Assembly (NCBI GenBank): GCA_963788585.1
Contig: CAWBHA010000003.1
Coordinates: 1,054,001-1,118,000 of the forward strand
DNA from: Bog-473 sp963788585
Lineage (GTDB): Bacteria; Actinomycetota; Acidimicrobiia; Acidimicrobiales; RAAP-2
Direction: 5' to 3'
Length of the DNA stretch: 64,000 bases
Below the pieces are notes generated by a model. That model was given only the letters and a program-made list of their open reading frames with translations. It was not told the origin of the DNA and did not search any database. Shown in pieces: positions 16,601 to 25,735 of this stretch; position 1 is the first letter of the stretch; each line of letters opens with the position of its first letter. A program made the position numbers and the translations under genes.

Positions 16601-18574
16601 ATGAAGGCAGACGCTGGCGTGGCAAGGGTTGGGATTACGGCGATGATTACGGTGGCGGTTGGGTTGATCGTCGCCACAGACGTTCCGGCGTCCGCATCCA
16701 GCACGGCACATGCCACCGCGAGCTTCGAGCCGGCGACGTGCACCGTGCCAGTGACCAACATCGTGAGTTGTGTACTGCCCGATGTGGAGCAGCTCCCTGT
16801 ATTCAATCTTGCCACTCTGCTGACCGAAGCTCAGGCGCAGGACTCCAGCATCTCGTCGTCGACGCCAATGGTGATCACTGCATTTGGAGGAGCGGGCCAC
16901 AAGGGCTACAGCGCAGCGGCCGGAAATCCTGGCGGAGGCGGTGACGCGGGCGAGGCGCAAATGACCACCACTGTTGATGGTTACGAAGCCGCCTACGGCA
17001 CGCCCGCACTCTATTACTACCTCGGAAGCATGGGAGCGGGGACCGATCAAGGGGGTCTCACCGGCGGAGTCGGCGGTCTCGGTGGCGCGTCGACGATCGT
17101 GTCGCCGGCCGACCTGACAATTACGGCGAACCCGCTCACTCTCGCCTGCATTGTCAACGTCAGCGACACCCAGTACAACGAATCCGGTTGCGCATCCACC
17201 AACATCATGGTGGATGCGGGCGGTGGCGGCGGAGGTGGCGAGGGTGCCACTTGTGACGGAGGCGGTGGGGGAGCGGGCGGGACGGCCGTTTCAACGACTG
17301 GCGGCCCTACGAGCGAGCCAGGCAGTGATGGCGGGAGTGCAGGCTGCTCGGGTGGACATGACGGACACGGAGGCAACCAAGGCAACGGTGGCAGCGGGGG
17401 AGGAAGCGGCGACGGTATCGACAGCCATGACGGCGGTACCGGGGGATCAGGCGTCGGTGGCATGGGCGGAGAAGTACATATCTCGAGCGGTGCCGGTCCC
17501 GCCGAGCCATGGCTCAACGTTGGTTACTGCCTGTACCAACTCGGCAATTCGGGCACATCCTCGTACCCGTGTCCCGTGAGCCAGCCGTCGTCGGCTCAAT
17601 ACGGCAAGGGGGGCGAAGGTGAATGGCGCGGCTCCGCGCAGCCTGTCGGAGGCGGTGGGGGCGGCGGAGGCGGATGGGGCGGCGGCGGCGGCGGGGGCGG
17701 GGGCGGTGACAGCGACCCCGGTGGAGGTGGCGGTGGTGGCGGCAGTTTCGCCGCCACGTCGACAACGTCCGCTGTGGGGATGCCGAGCATCGCCAACCCC
17801 AATGGTGATGGTGAGGTCGTGGTGACCTTTGACGACTCGGTGACTTCGATGGACGACACGGCGGACCCCGGCTACTGGTTGTCCTCTGCCAGCGGCGAGG
17901 TCCACGCCTATGGCGGGGCAGTCAACTACGGAGACATGGGGGGCAAGACGCTGAATCAGCCGATCGTGGGGATCCACGGAACTCCTGATGGTAAGGGGTA
18001 TTGGGAGGTAGGGGCGGATGGCGGAGTCTTTGCCTTTGGCGACGCCGGCTTCTTCGGCTCCGTGGGCGGTCGTGTCCTGAACGCTCCAGTAGTCGAACTG
18101 AAATCCACCCCCGACGGCAATGGATATTGGGAGGTAGCGGCGGACGGCGGAGTCTTTGCCTTTGGCGACGCCGGCTTCTTCGGTTCCATGGGCGGTCGTC
18201 TCCTGAACGCTGCGGTCATCGGGATGGTGGCCGACTCAGCCGGAACCGGCTACTGGCTTGTCGCAAAGGACGGCGGGGTTTTCGCCTTCGGCACTGCCCG
18301 TTACTTCGGGTCTCTTGCCAGCACAGTGCTGCCCAGTTCGATCGTCGGCATTCAAAGCACCGGGGACGAAGCGGGCTACTTGTTGGTCGACGCGAACGGC
18401 AACGTGTATCCGGAAGGGGATGCCACATCCTTCGGCTCACTGGCCAGCACGCGGCTCAACGCTCCGATCGTCGGAGTACAGGCGACCACGGACAACGAGG
18501 GCTACTGGATGGTCGCTGCCGATGGGGGGGTCTTCGGCTTCGGTGATGCAGTCTTCTACGGATCCCTGCCGTAG
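16601..18574 (+). CDS. Secreted glycine-rich protein with C-terminal GYWxVAxDGGVFAFGDA repeats
   Basis: About 657 residues. ATG 16601 is chosen because GGAGGAAG lies eight bases upstream; the ATG at 16577 has no site. A signal peptide ends near PASASS. Residues about 90-420 are very Gly-rich, with GGGGGGG-type runs reminiscent of PGRS/glycine-rich wall proteins, broken by Cys-containing strands. From about residue 430 there are five or six repeats of roughly 45 residues (GYWEVAADGGVFAFGDAGFF, GSMGGRLLNAAVIG), a pattern frequent in Acidimicrobiia exported proteins and probably a beta-propeller-like structure. Probably a cell-surface protein; the binding partner is unknown. Confidence 0.82.
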   Translation: MKADAGVARVGITAMITVAVGLIVATDVPASASSTAHATASFEPATCTVPVTNIVSCVLPDVEQLPVFNLATLLTEAQAQDSSISSSTPMVITAFGGAGHKGYSAAAGNPGGGGDAGEAQMTTTVDGYEAAYGTPALYYYLGSMGAGTDQGGLTGGVGGLGGASTIVSPADLTITANPLTLACIVNVSDTQYNESGCASTNIMVDAGGGGGGGEGATCDGGGGGAGGTAVSTTGGPTSEPGSDGGSAGCSGGHDGHGGNQGNGGSGGGSGDGIDSHDGGTGGSGVGGMGGEVHISSGAGPAEPWLNVGYCLYQLGNSGTSSYPCPVSQPSSAQYGKGGEGEWRGSAQPVGGGGGGGGGWGGGGGGGGGGDSDPGGGGGGGGSFAATSTTSAVGMPSIANPNGDGEVVVTFDDSVTSMDDTADPGYWLSSASGEVHAYGGAVNYGDMGGKTLNQPIVGIHGTPDGKGYWEVGADGGVFAFGDAGFFGSVGGRVLNAPVVELKSTPDGNGYWEVAADGGVFAFGDAGFFGSMGGRLLNAAVIGMVADSAGTGYWLVAKDGGVFAFGTARYFGSLASTVLPSSIVGIQSTGDEAGYLLVDANGNVYPEGDATSFGSLASTRLNAPIVGVQATTDNEGYWMVAADGGVFGFGDAVFYGSLP

Positions 18575-18724
18575 GCAGAGGTTCGATCGCTGCGACCGTC
18601 ATCCCGCGGGACGGAGGCGGCCAGTTGAAGATCCGTGTCCACCATTGCCGAGGATCTCGAGAGGATTTGATGACGAATTTCATCGCGGAGTCGGCCTCTG
18701 GAGTGGGGCCTCGCGCCTTACGAG

Positions 18725-18798
18725 TGGGGCTAGCTGGAATCGAACCAGCGACCTCAGCATTATCAGTGCTGCGCTCTAACCGACTGAGCTATAGCCCC
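18725..18798 (-). tRNA. tRNA-Ile (anticodon GAT)
   Basis: On the minus strand the gene begins GGGGCTA, with D-arm GCTCAGTCGGTTAGAGC, anticodon stem-loop GCACTGATAATGC (anticodon GAT), T-arm GCTGGTTCGATTCCAGC and acceptor TAGCCCC plus discriminator A. The CCA end is not encoded. Copies of its 3' part and its 5' half occur at 15859 and 26732. Confidence 0.96.
18757..18798. repeat. Island end repeat, left copy (within tRNA-Ile)
   Basis: This is the first copy of the 42-bp direct repeat shared with 26732-26773. It covers the tRNA from its 5' end through the anticodon. Confidence 0.85.
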
Positions 18799-18831
18799 GG
18801 ATTGCAAAATTCCTGATCAAGGATAGTTTCC

Positions 18832-19913
18832 CTACTGCACCTCATGCGAGTCGCCGACAGCCGTGCGCTCCATGTGCGACATCGCGCTGAGAACGTGCGA
18901 CCCAATGGTGTCAGCCGCAGCTCGATCCGCCGCGGGATCGGCCTTGGCGTAGACCTCAAGGGCAAGCCTTGCCGTCTTGTGACCCATTCGGTTCATCAGG
19001 GTCCGCAAATCTACTCCGCTGGCGGCGAGTTGCGTCACGTTGGAGTCTTCGAAGGTCATGGGGTCCTGATAACGGCATGAGGTCACCGAGGCCCGCCTTA
19101 GCCAGGGCGGGTAGCCATTCCCTCCGCCGCCAGTTGCTGTACCTCACTGGACCGCCGGTCGAGTCCGGGAATAGCCATGCGTCTAGTCCTTGATCCTCTA
19201 GGGATTCGATGTGCTGCTGCATGAGAGCAGCGAGCCACGGAGTGATCGCCAACAACCGAGGTCGAGCGTTACGACTTCCCCTCCGACCCAAGATCGGGGC
19301 ACCCTCGCAGTCCCTTGTCAGTCCCTGCTCGATTTGGATCGTGAACTCAGCGAGATCGACGTTCCGAATCCTCATCCCATACACCTCTCCCCAACGGCAC
19401 CCGGTCTCTGCAAGGGTCCAGATCGCCGTGCTGTGATAGCCGGTAATCACGCTGGCGATGTTCAGCGTGTCCTCTGGACTGAGGAGATGGCGATCAGCCG
19501 GTAGGCATTTGGGCAGTTGGATATCGACGCACGTGTTGCGTGGTATCCACCCGTTCTTGGCGGCCTATGTGCAAATGGCCGACACGCACCTGTATTGCCG
19601 ATGAATGGTCGTCCAAGCACCTGACCATTCGTTCACGAGGCTCTGAATCTGAAACCTGGTCAGTTGGCGGTTTTGAATACGACCGACCTTTGGATAAACA
19701 TGATTCTTGAGGACGCTCGTGTCCCGAGCGACGGTCGTGTGAGCTTTGTTCGGGTTGGAATCCAGCCAACACTCTCCCACCTCTTCGACCGTGAACCTTC
19801 CGAATCGAGGGTCGCCTCCAAGTCCCCTTCTCAATGTTGGCTCTTATGGATGCCAAGAATGTCTTTGCGTCTGTCTTATGGTTCTTACCAAGCTGCCCCG
19901 GCTTGGCCCCCAT
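18832..19913 (-). pseudogene. Tyrosine site-specific integrase, broken by several frameshifts
   Basis: Pieces in at least three frames assemble into a phage-type integrase: an AP2/SAM-like N-terminus (FTVEEVGECWLDSNPNKAHT, 19565-19834), a catalytic part with LAETGCRWGEVYG (active Arg) and GPHDLRR (HxxR) at 18956-19450, and LMNRMGHKTARLALEVYAKA with the nucleophile Tyr at 18832-19086. At least three indels separate them. The protein resembles the intact integrase at 42191 (both end in DRAAAD). It lies 33 bases from tRNA-Ile, so it probably made the 8-kb island and is now inactive, unless the breaks are sequencing errors. Confidence 0.85.
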
Positions 19914-19954
19914 CGTGATGCGGTTCAGGGGCTGACACTGCCATACTCGTATCC

Positions 19955-20497
19955 GTGCCCAGGGACTTGCGGGCCACGCATGAGACTGAACGGCTGCGAC
20001 TGCGCCCCCTGGTGATGAGCGACGGGGATCAACTGTTCCCTCTGCAACGCAATCCGGCGATGATGCGCTACTTCGGTGGTCCCTATGTCCGTGCTCAGAG
20101 CGACACCTGGCTTGAGTGGCATGTCGCTCTCTGGGAGCACGAGGGCTACAGCCATTGGGCCGTCGAGCTGAAAGAGGACGACACCTTTATCGGATGGATC
20201 GGTCTTACCAAAGTCTGGGAACCAGAAGAACTCCTGCCAGCAACTGAAGTGGGATGGTTCATCGACCAGGATCATTGGGGGGCGGGTCTGGCTACCGAGG
20301 GAGGAAAACGTTCGCTGGCTTTCGGCTTCGAGGAGTTGTCCCTCGACCGGATCATCGCCCGATACAACACAGAGAACGACGCCTCGGGCAGAGTGATGGA
20401 GAAGCTCGGCATGAGCCACGCTTGCGATATGGAGAGAAGCGACGGCCTCGGCACCAGTCGAGTGTTCGAGATCCAAGCGGACGAGTTCGCCTGGTGA
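19955..20497 (+). CDS. GNAT family N-acetyltransferase (RimJ/RimL type)
   Basis: A 180-residue acetyltransferase: RLRLRPLVMSDGDQLF at the start, FIGWIGLTKV, then EVGWFIDQDHWGAGLATEGG, the acetyl-CoA binding motif (Q/RxxGxG/A type), and VMEKLGMSHACDMER at the end. It transfers acetyl from acetyl-CoA to an amine; the acceptor is unknown. A CATACT box lies 7 bases before GTG 19955, suggesting a leaderless message. It is an accessory gene next to the broken integrase. Confidence 0.9.
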   Translation: MPRDLRATHETERLRLRPLVMSDGDQLFPLQRNPAMMRYFGGPYVRAQSDTWLEWHVALWEHEGYSHWAVELKEDDTFIGWIGLTKVWEPEELLPATEVGWFIDQDHWGAGLATEGGKRSLAFGFEELSLDRIIARYNTENDASGRVMEKLGMSHACDMERSDGLGTSRVFEIQADEFAW

Positions 20498-20930
20498 CGT
20501 TTGACACAATGTCGTCTGGGATGGAACGAATCATGTCGGGGTTGTATCCAGCCCCGGAAATCATGGGCGGAAGGCGTCTCCGTAGCGTTCCTTTCGATCA
20601 CCATGGAACCTCGCCCCTCTTCCGGTTGCGGCACTGATCTGTCCGCCCCCGCCTTGGCGACACGGGCACAAGAGGGTCGGCGGTTCGGGATGGAGTGACG
20701 TCGAACGGGCCCGGTCAACCTCTCCCGAGACCATACGAAATCACCACCTGCGGGCCAGAAAGGGATGTTCACGGATTAGCAAGCGCTTGAGCGTTGCATG
20801 GCCGATTCTGTGGTCACGGGTGCCAGTGTGGCGGGGTTCCTAGGGGCGATGTGCCATCTTGCTTTGGGGGCAAGTGGGCGAATCGGTCGAAATAAGCCAC
20901 CTGCTCAGAGCTTCTCATTGTCCGGGAGTT
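20498..20930. other. Intergenic stretch without a recognised gene
   Basis: Only short frames without ribosome sites or family similarity are seen. A perfect CAAGCGCTTG palindrome lies near 20780 and a small CTTGC/GCAAG hairpin near 20860. It lies between convergent ends of the GNAT and GntR genes. Confidence 0.55.
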
Positions 20931-21320
20931 CTAAGGAAGAGACTCCATCATGGTGAGTACCTCATCACGTCGATAGCCCTGTGACCGTGCGAAGTCGAGG
21001 AACTCCTTCATGCGGGCGACGACGGCGCTGCGCTCCGGTGTACCGGCGACAACGATGGCCCGGCCACGACCGAGCTCCAAGAGTCCCTCGTCTCGAAGGA
21101 TACGCAGCGCCCGCAGCACGGTATTGGTGTTCACACCAAGCACAGCGGCGAGATCCTTGGCCTGAGGAATGCGATCCCCTGGGTCAGCTTCGCCGTCTGC
21201 GATGGCTCTCCGAATCTCAGCAGCCACCTGATCGTGGAGAGGCATCGGATCTGACCGATCAACCTCGGTAAGGACCAACTCATCTGAGTCACTTTCCCGT
21301 CGCGCCTTGACAGAGGCCAT
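20931..21320 (-). CDS. GntR family transcriptional regulator (YtrA-like)
   Basis: A 129-residue regulator: PLHDQVAAEIRRAIADGEAD followed by GDRIPQAKDLAAVLGVNTNT and VLRALRILRDEGLLELGRGR, a complete GntR winged helix-turn-helix at residues 20-85, then a short helical tail instead of a large ligand domain, as in the YtrA subfamily. ATG 21320 lies inside a 9-bp inverted repeat shared with the divergent gene, and TATCAT lies seven bases upstream. It probably represses itself and the NHL-repeat gene; YtrA types usually control ABC exporters, none of which is present. Confidence 0.9.
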   Translation of the reverse strand: MASVKARRESDSDELVLTEVDRSDPMPLHDQVAAEIRRAIADGEADPGDRIPQAKDLAAVLGVNTNTVLRALRILRDEGLLELGRGRAIVVAGTPERSAVVARMKEFLDFARSQGYRRDEVLTMMESLP

Positions 21321-21345
21321 AACGCCAATGATAGTAGCGTTATGG
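21317..21345. promoter_or_regulatory. Palindromic operator containing both divergent start codons
   Basis: CCATAACGC (21317-21325) and GCGTTATGG (21337-21345) form a perfect 9-bp inverted repeat with an 11-nt spacer. The CAT in the left arm is the GntR start codon and the ATG in the right arm starts the NHL gene. The spacer holds TATCAT (minus strand, 21333-21328) and GATAGT (plus strand, 21330-21335) as -10 boxes for two leaderless transcripts. Confidence 0.65.
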
Positions 21346-22532
21346 CTGTTGTCCACAGTCCACCAGGGACTAGAGCAGCTTCGGATGAGCCTGATCCGAC
21401 CGATGCGGACCTTCTGTTCAGGGAAGCGAAGCAGCGTGAGCGAAGACGGCGCCTGGCCTGGCTGGGCGTCGTCGTCACCGTGGTGGGCGGGGCAGTGGCG
21501 GTCTTTGCAGCGCTCAACACAACGCCCAGGGTCCCGCCTCACCATGCCAAGGCCACGATTCCGCACGTCCCCAAGCCGCGAAGCTCGATACCTACTGGGT
21601 CCATCGTCGCACTCAAGCTTGCCGGACCGCTCACTGTCAGCCCCACCGGATCGCTCTATGTCGTCGATGAATCACAACACGAAGTTCTGGTCCGCCTATC
21701 CGATGGCCAGTTCAGCGATGTCGCCGGTGACGGAACCGCAGGTTTCTCGGGCAACGGAGGGCCGGCGACCAAAGCCGAGCTTTCATCGGTTTCCGCCATG
21801 TCGGTCGCCCCGAACGGCGATCTCTACCTCGCCGATGGGACACGAGTACGGGTCGTGGAGTCGAACGGCACGATCCACACCATTGCAGGCGACGGTCGCT
21901 CTGGCGCAACCGTGGCCAGCGGCACTCCGGCGCTCTCGGCGTCACTCGGCCGAGTTATCGCCCTCACGTTCAGCCCCAGTGGTCAGCTTTACTTTGCAAC
22001 GAGCACCCAGATCTTCCGTCTTTCGTCAGCTGGCACGCTGAGGACCGTGCGAGCGATCGCCACCCTTTATGGAGGTAAGAAGGTTGCGGTATATGAGTTA
22101 GTCTCAATCGCTGTCGATGCGAAGGGAAATGTCTTCGCTTCGGCGGCATTCGACGGTTGGTCGGTCTACAAGATTGCACCCGATGGCGTGGCGACAGATC
22201 TTGGCGATGCCCGGCGAAGCGGCGGACAACCAGCGATTATCCAACGCAGTCCCTTGGGCATTATCGAGGCTAATGAAGGCCCATACCTCGAACAAGTTGA
22301 AGGGAATCGCCTCGTGCAAACCCCGGGCGTGGCCGGATCTACGTCCATCACGAGCGTGAACGACGTTCCTGGCATCACCAAGTTCCTCTTCATGGACTAC
22401 TTCGCATATGCGCCTGACGGCACCCTCTATGCGGACAACATGGATACGGGGGGTTTCGATCCGTACCAACAGATTGTCTCCGTGACGAGCGGTCAAGGCG
22501 CATCGCTGTGGCACGGCGCACCGGGCACATAG
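21342..22532 (+). CDS. NHL-repeat membrane-anchored protein
   Basis: A 396-residue protein. A cytosolic N-terminus carries DADLLFREAKQRERRRRL, then one membrane helix at about residues 38-60 (LAWLGVVVTVVGGAVAVFAA) and an extracytoplasmic beta-propeller built of NHL-like blades (LTVSPTGSLYVVDESQHEVL, MSVAPNGDLYLADGTRVRVV, LTFSPSGQLYFATSTQI, IAVDAKGNVFASAAF, YAPDGTLYADNM). NHL propellers bind proteins or ligands; no catalytic site is seen. It starts inside the GntR operator and is followed by a broken paralogue. Confidence 0.8.
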   Translation: MAVVHSPPGTRAASDEPDPTDADLLFREAKQRERRRRLAWLGVVVTVVGGAVAVFAALNTTPRVPPHHAKATIPHVPKPRSSIPTGSIVALKLAGPLTVSPTGSLYVVDESQHEVLVRLSDGQFSDVAGDGTAGFSGNGGPATKAELSSVSAMSVAPNGDLYLADGTRVRVVESNGTIHTIAGDGRSGATVASGTPALSASLGRVIALTFSPSGQLYFATSTQIFRLSSAGTLRTVRAIATLYGGKKVAVYELVSIAVDAKGNVFASAAFDGWSVYKIAPDGVATDLGDARRSGGQPAIIQRSPLGIIEANEGPYLEQVEGNRLVQTPGVAGSTSITSVNDVPGITKFLFMDYFAYAPDGTLYADNMDTGGFDPYQQIVSVTSGQGASLWHGAPGT

Positions 22533-22534
22533 CA

Positions 22535-23757
22535 ATGGCGGATCGCTCCGAGCCAGGCACCGCCTCAGAACGTACCGAGCCTAAGTCCAACCGATGCCGA
22601 TCTTCTCTTCAGGGAGGCAAAGCAGCGTGAGCGAAGACGGCGCCTGGGCTGGCTGGTCCTGGCAATCTGCTTGGCGGTAGCGACCGCCCTATTGGTCACG
22701 AGAGATACCGGGACTCCAGCTCCAACTCAGCGAACTACTCACCAGGGCTCTCCCCGAACCTCGTTTCCCGCAGGGACGCCTGCCGAGATCGTTGCATGGA
22801 CCTCCAACCACCACGTCGTGGTCATTTCGACACGCACCGGCGCCATCCTCCGCACATTGGCCTCTGACGTTGCAGTCTTCGAGCCTGGTTTGCCCGATCT
22901 CTCGGCGTCTCCCCAAGGCGAGGTCTTCTTCAACTCCGCACCAATCACAGGAGTGAGCCCGCCAGACGCTCAGGGGGATCAGATTTTCAGCGTTCCCATC
23001 ACCGGGGGTCCTCGTGCGAGAAGTCGCCGCCGGGTTTTTTCCGCAGGTGAGTCCAAGCGGAAGGTTCTTGGCCTACGTGGCTTCGAGCGGCGTCGGTGAA
23101 GCTCCGTACATGTTGCCAAGCGGCGGCATCGCTATCGCCACTTTGATGGGAAACGGTATTTCGAACGTCGAGACGCTGCATCCCGACCCAGTGCAGACGG
23201 GCCAGGGGGCGAGCGACCTCTCGTGGTCGCCCGATTCTGACAACCTTTCCTTCGCCCTGCTCAATGGCTCAAGCGACGCCACAACGTCGTGGACGATTGC
23301 GTTGGCATCGGCCGAAGGTTCGCTTGCTTCGGCGCATGAGATCCCATTGCGTCCCGGTGTCTCTTGGAGCGGCTACTGGAAAACGGCCAAGAATGCAGAT
23401 CGATTCGGCATCGGAGTTCTGACCTCCCCGCCTGTTGACTCTCCGTCTACGCTAGCTGGGTCCCAGGCGATAGTTACGATCAACCCTTCGACTGGTAAAC
23501 CCACAAAGCGTCTGTTCACCATAAATGGCGCTGCTATCTGCACCACGTCGGTGCCCTCAGACTGCCAGGCCGACTTCGTCAATCCCCTCACCGTGGGCGG
23601 CGTCGGCACCAGCGTCTTGGTCGGGGGAGCCATTCCATTGGCCTACGGTTCCGTGAGTACATCGGGTGCTAGTTACCTTTATCGATGGAGTGCCGGAGAT
23701 ATCCAGCCAGTGCGTTTGACACCGGGCGTGCTTGTCGCCACCTGGGGCACGAGCTGA
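22535..23757 (+). CDS. Paralogue of the NHL-type membrane protein, two frameshifts
   Basis: The DNA at 22590-22645 is nearly identical to 21400-21455 and encodes the same DADLLFREAKQRERRRRL motif before a membrane helix (LVLAICLAVATALLV). The exported part continues as WTSNHHVVVISTRTGAILRT in the next frame and, after about 23015, as FFPQVSPSGRFLAYVASSG to the stop at 23757, with WD40/TolB-like blades (LSWSPDSDNLSFALLNG). Frame changes near 22580 and 23015 break it. It is either a decaying tandem duplicate or carries sequence errors. It begins two bases after the previous stop. Confidence 0.65.
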
Positions 23758-23920
23758 GGGTGGCACGGTGCAAAAATGTGCGCCGCAGCTCTTGTTCAAG
23801 GGAAGCATGACTATGAGAGTCATCACCGAGCGTGACCCCGGACACCCCACCATTCTGCCCAGAAGTCAGTCTTAGTGATGTCCCAGGCCGGGCAACTGGG
23901 GCACCCCCGAATCCACCTCG

Positions 23921-23926
23921 TAATCT
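23921..23926 (+). promoter_or_regulatory. -10 box of a leaderless promoter for the LLM oxidoreductase
   Basis: TAATCT ends six bases before GTG 23933. There is no Shine-Dalgarno. Confidence 0.5.
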
Positions 23927-23932
23927 CTCCTT

Positions 23933-24850
23933 GTGCGGCGGTTTCGATTTGGCTTCCAGATAGCTGAGTGCTCCGCAGACGAGCTGCGCTCACAGGCCCG
24001 GGCCGCTGAGAATGCTGGATTCGACGTGATCCACACTTGGGATCACGTCGTTGATGGGTGGTCCCCCTTGACGCCGCTTATGGCTGTCGCCGGCTGCACG
24101 ACCAGCATCCGCCTCTGCCCCCTGGTCCTGAACAATGACTTCCACCACCCGGTCCATCTAGCCCAGGAACTGGCCAGCCTGGACCATCTGAGCGGAGGCC
24201 GGCTCGAAGTCGGGATCGGAGCAGGGCACTCGTTCACGGAGTACGCCGCCATCGGGCAGCCATTCGATCCGCCAGCGGTCCGCAAGGCCCGCCTCGCCGA
24301 GTCCACTGAGATCCTCCGCCGACTGCTCGATGGCGAGAGAGTGACCTACGACGGCGAGCATTACCACCTCGACAACGTCCGTACGCTCCGATCCATGCAG
24401 GAGCACCTACCTCTGCTCGTTGGCGTGAACGGCAAGGCGGCCCTCGCTCATGCAGCCCACCATGCAGACATAGTCGGCCTCACGATGCTCGGGCGCACCC
24501 TCGAAGACGGTCAACGTCACGAGGCTCGCTGGGAACAGAAGCGAATCGACGCCACCGTCAACTACGTCAGAGAGCAGGCCGGGGACGGCTGGGGGCAGAT
24601 AGAACTCAATGTGCTGGTCCAAGCCGTCGTGGTCACCGATGACAGGCGGGAGGCCGCCAAACAAGTGGCTTCCCGAGTTCCCGGTCTGAGCGTCCAGGAC
24701 GCTCTCAGCGCACCGTTTCTCGCCATCGGAACCCACGATGAAATCGCCGACCACCTTGTAGCTTGCCGGAATCGCTGGGGAATCTCTTACTTTAGCGTTC
24801 GAGACATTGACGGTTTCGCTCCGGTTATCGAGCGGCTCCAAGCCGTCTAG
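23933..24850 (+). CDS. LLM class F420-dependent oxidoreductase
   Basis: A 305-residue luciferase-like TIM barrel. It shows RFGFQIAECSADEL, NAGFDVIHTWDHV, the SxRLCPLVLNNDFHHPVHLAQE region, LDHLSGGRLEVGIGAGHSFTEY and a C-terminal GTHDEIADHLVACRNRWGIS. These are features of the F420-dependent branch common in actinobacteria (probably the TIGR03621 group), which reduces or oxidises substrates with F420. It sits in the tRNA-Ile island beside a split-barrel protein that could also use a deazaflavin or flavin. Substrate unknown. Confidence 0.9.
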   Translation: MRRFRFGFQIAECSADELRSQARAAENAGFDVIHTWDHVVDGWSPLTPLMAVAGCTTSIRLCPLVLNNDFHHPVHLAQELASLDHLSGGRLEVGIGAGHSFTEYAAIGQPFDPPAVRKARLAESTEILRRLLDGERVTYDGEHYHLDNVRTLRSMQEHLPLLVGVNGKAALAHAAHHADIVGLTMLGRTLEDGQRHEARWEQKRIDATVNYVREQAGDGWGQIELNVLVQAVVVTDDRREAAKQVASRVPGLSVQDALSAPFLAIGTHDEIADHLVACRNRWGISYFSVRDIDGFAPVIERLQAV

Positions 24851-24988
24851 GGCGTACACCCAGTTGCCCACCTGTGCCACCGTCCCGACATGCGGGGGCA
24901 GGTCGAGGCCCGCAGACCGCTTGTGGACATGGAATCCCGACAAAATGGCATTCTTCAGACATGGATGTGTCCGCCGCTGCAACTGCGC

Positions 24989-25735
24989 CTATGTTTCTTG
25001 GAGGCGCCACACGCTGACATGACTGCCGCTCTCGCCGGTGAACGGTGAGCGGTCCCACCACGCCCACCGATGTTCCAGCTTCATGCCGGCGATCCGAGCC
25101 ATCAGGTCCAACTCGGCCGGCCACACATATCGGAACGGCAGCGTGTGTTCGCTGAAGCTGCCTTCAGGGAGTCGGTTGAAGTGCCGAGATCGGGAGATCT
25201 GCTTGTGCGTGCGGTCAATGAAGTCGTCGATGCCGATGTAGTCCTCTGTCAATGCGAACGGGACTCCGAGATTGCCGGGTGGCAACTGGCGAAGACTGGG
25301 CACGATGGTCTCGATTACAAAGCGGCCACCTGGGCGGAGGTGTCGGGCGGCGTTTTCGAAACACGCCACCTGTTCGTCCTGCGTCGTCAGGTTCATGATC
25401 GTGTTGAAGACCAGGTACACAAGAGAGAACTCGCCCTCCACGAATGTCACGGCCATGTCGCCTTCGACCGCCGTAATATCGTTCGCCTCGGGCTTCGACC
25501 GCAGCACGGCGAGCATGTCAGCGGACAACTCGATTCCTGCGACTGGAACGCCCCGGGCGGCCAAAGGGACAGCGACCCGGCCGGTCCCAATAGCGAACTC
25601 CATCGCTGCTCCACCGTCGGTCAACTCGACCAGGCAATCGACGGTCGCTCCAAGCACTCCGTCGTCCCACATCCCCGTCTCCGGTTGGTCGTCATAGGTT
25701 CTAGCGATCACGCCGACGAATCGGTTTTCGGGCAC
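24989..25735 (-). CDS. Class I SAM-dependent methyltransferase
   Basis: About 248 residues with ARTYDDQPE at the start, AMEFAIGTGRVAVPLAARG (motif I, SAM-binding Gly-rich loop), VAGIELSADMLAVL (motif II acidic residue), VEGDMAVTFVEGEFSLVYL and LRPGGRFVIET (post-motif). Substrate unknown; a small-molecule methylase is likely. GTG 25735 fits the family N-terminus; ATG 25789 would add 18 basic residues. It converges with the LLM gene. Accessory island gene. Confidence 0.85.
   Translation of the reverse strand: MPENRFVGVIARTYDDQPETGMWDDGVLGATVDCLVELTDGGAAMEFAIGTGRVAVPLAARGVPVAGIELSADMLAVLRSKPEANDITAVEGDMAVTFVEGEFSLVYLVFNTIMNLTTQDEQVACFENAARHLRPGGRFVIETIVPSLRQLPPGNLGVPFALTEDYIGIDDFIDRTHKQISRSRHFNRLPEGSFSEHTLPFRYVWPAELDLMARIAGMKLEHRWAWWDRSPFTGESGSHVSVWRLQET

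Noticed and set aside
17047..17517. Proline-rich open frame on the minus strand
   Set aside because: It is the antisense reading of the glycine codons in the secreted protein.
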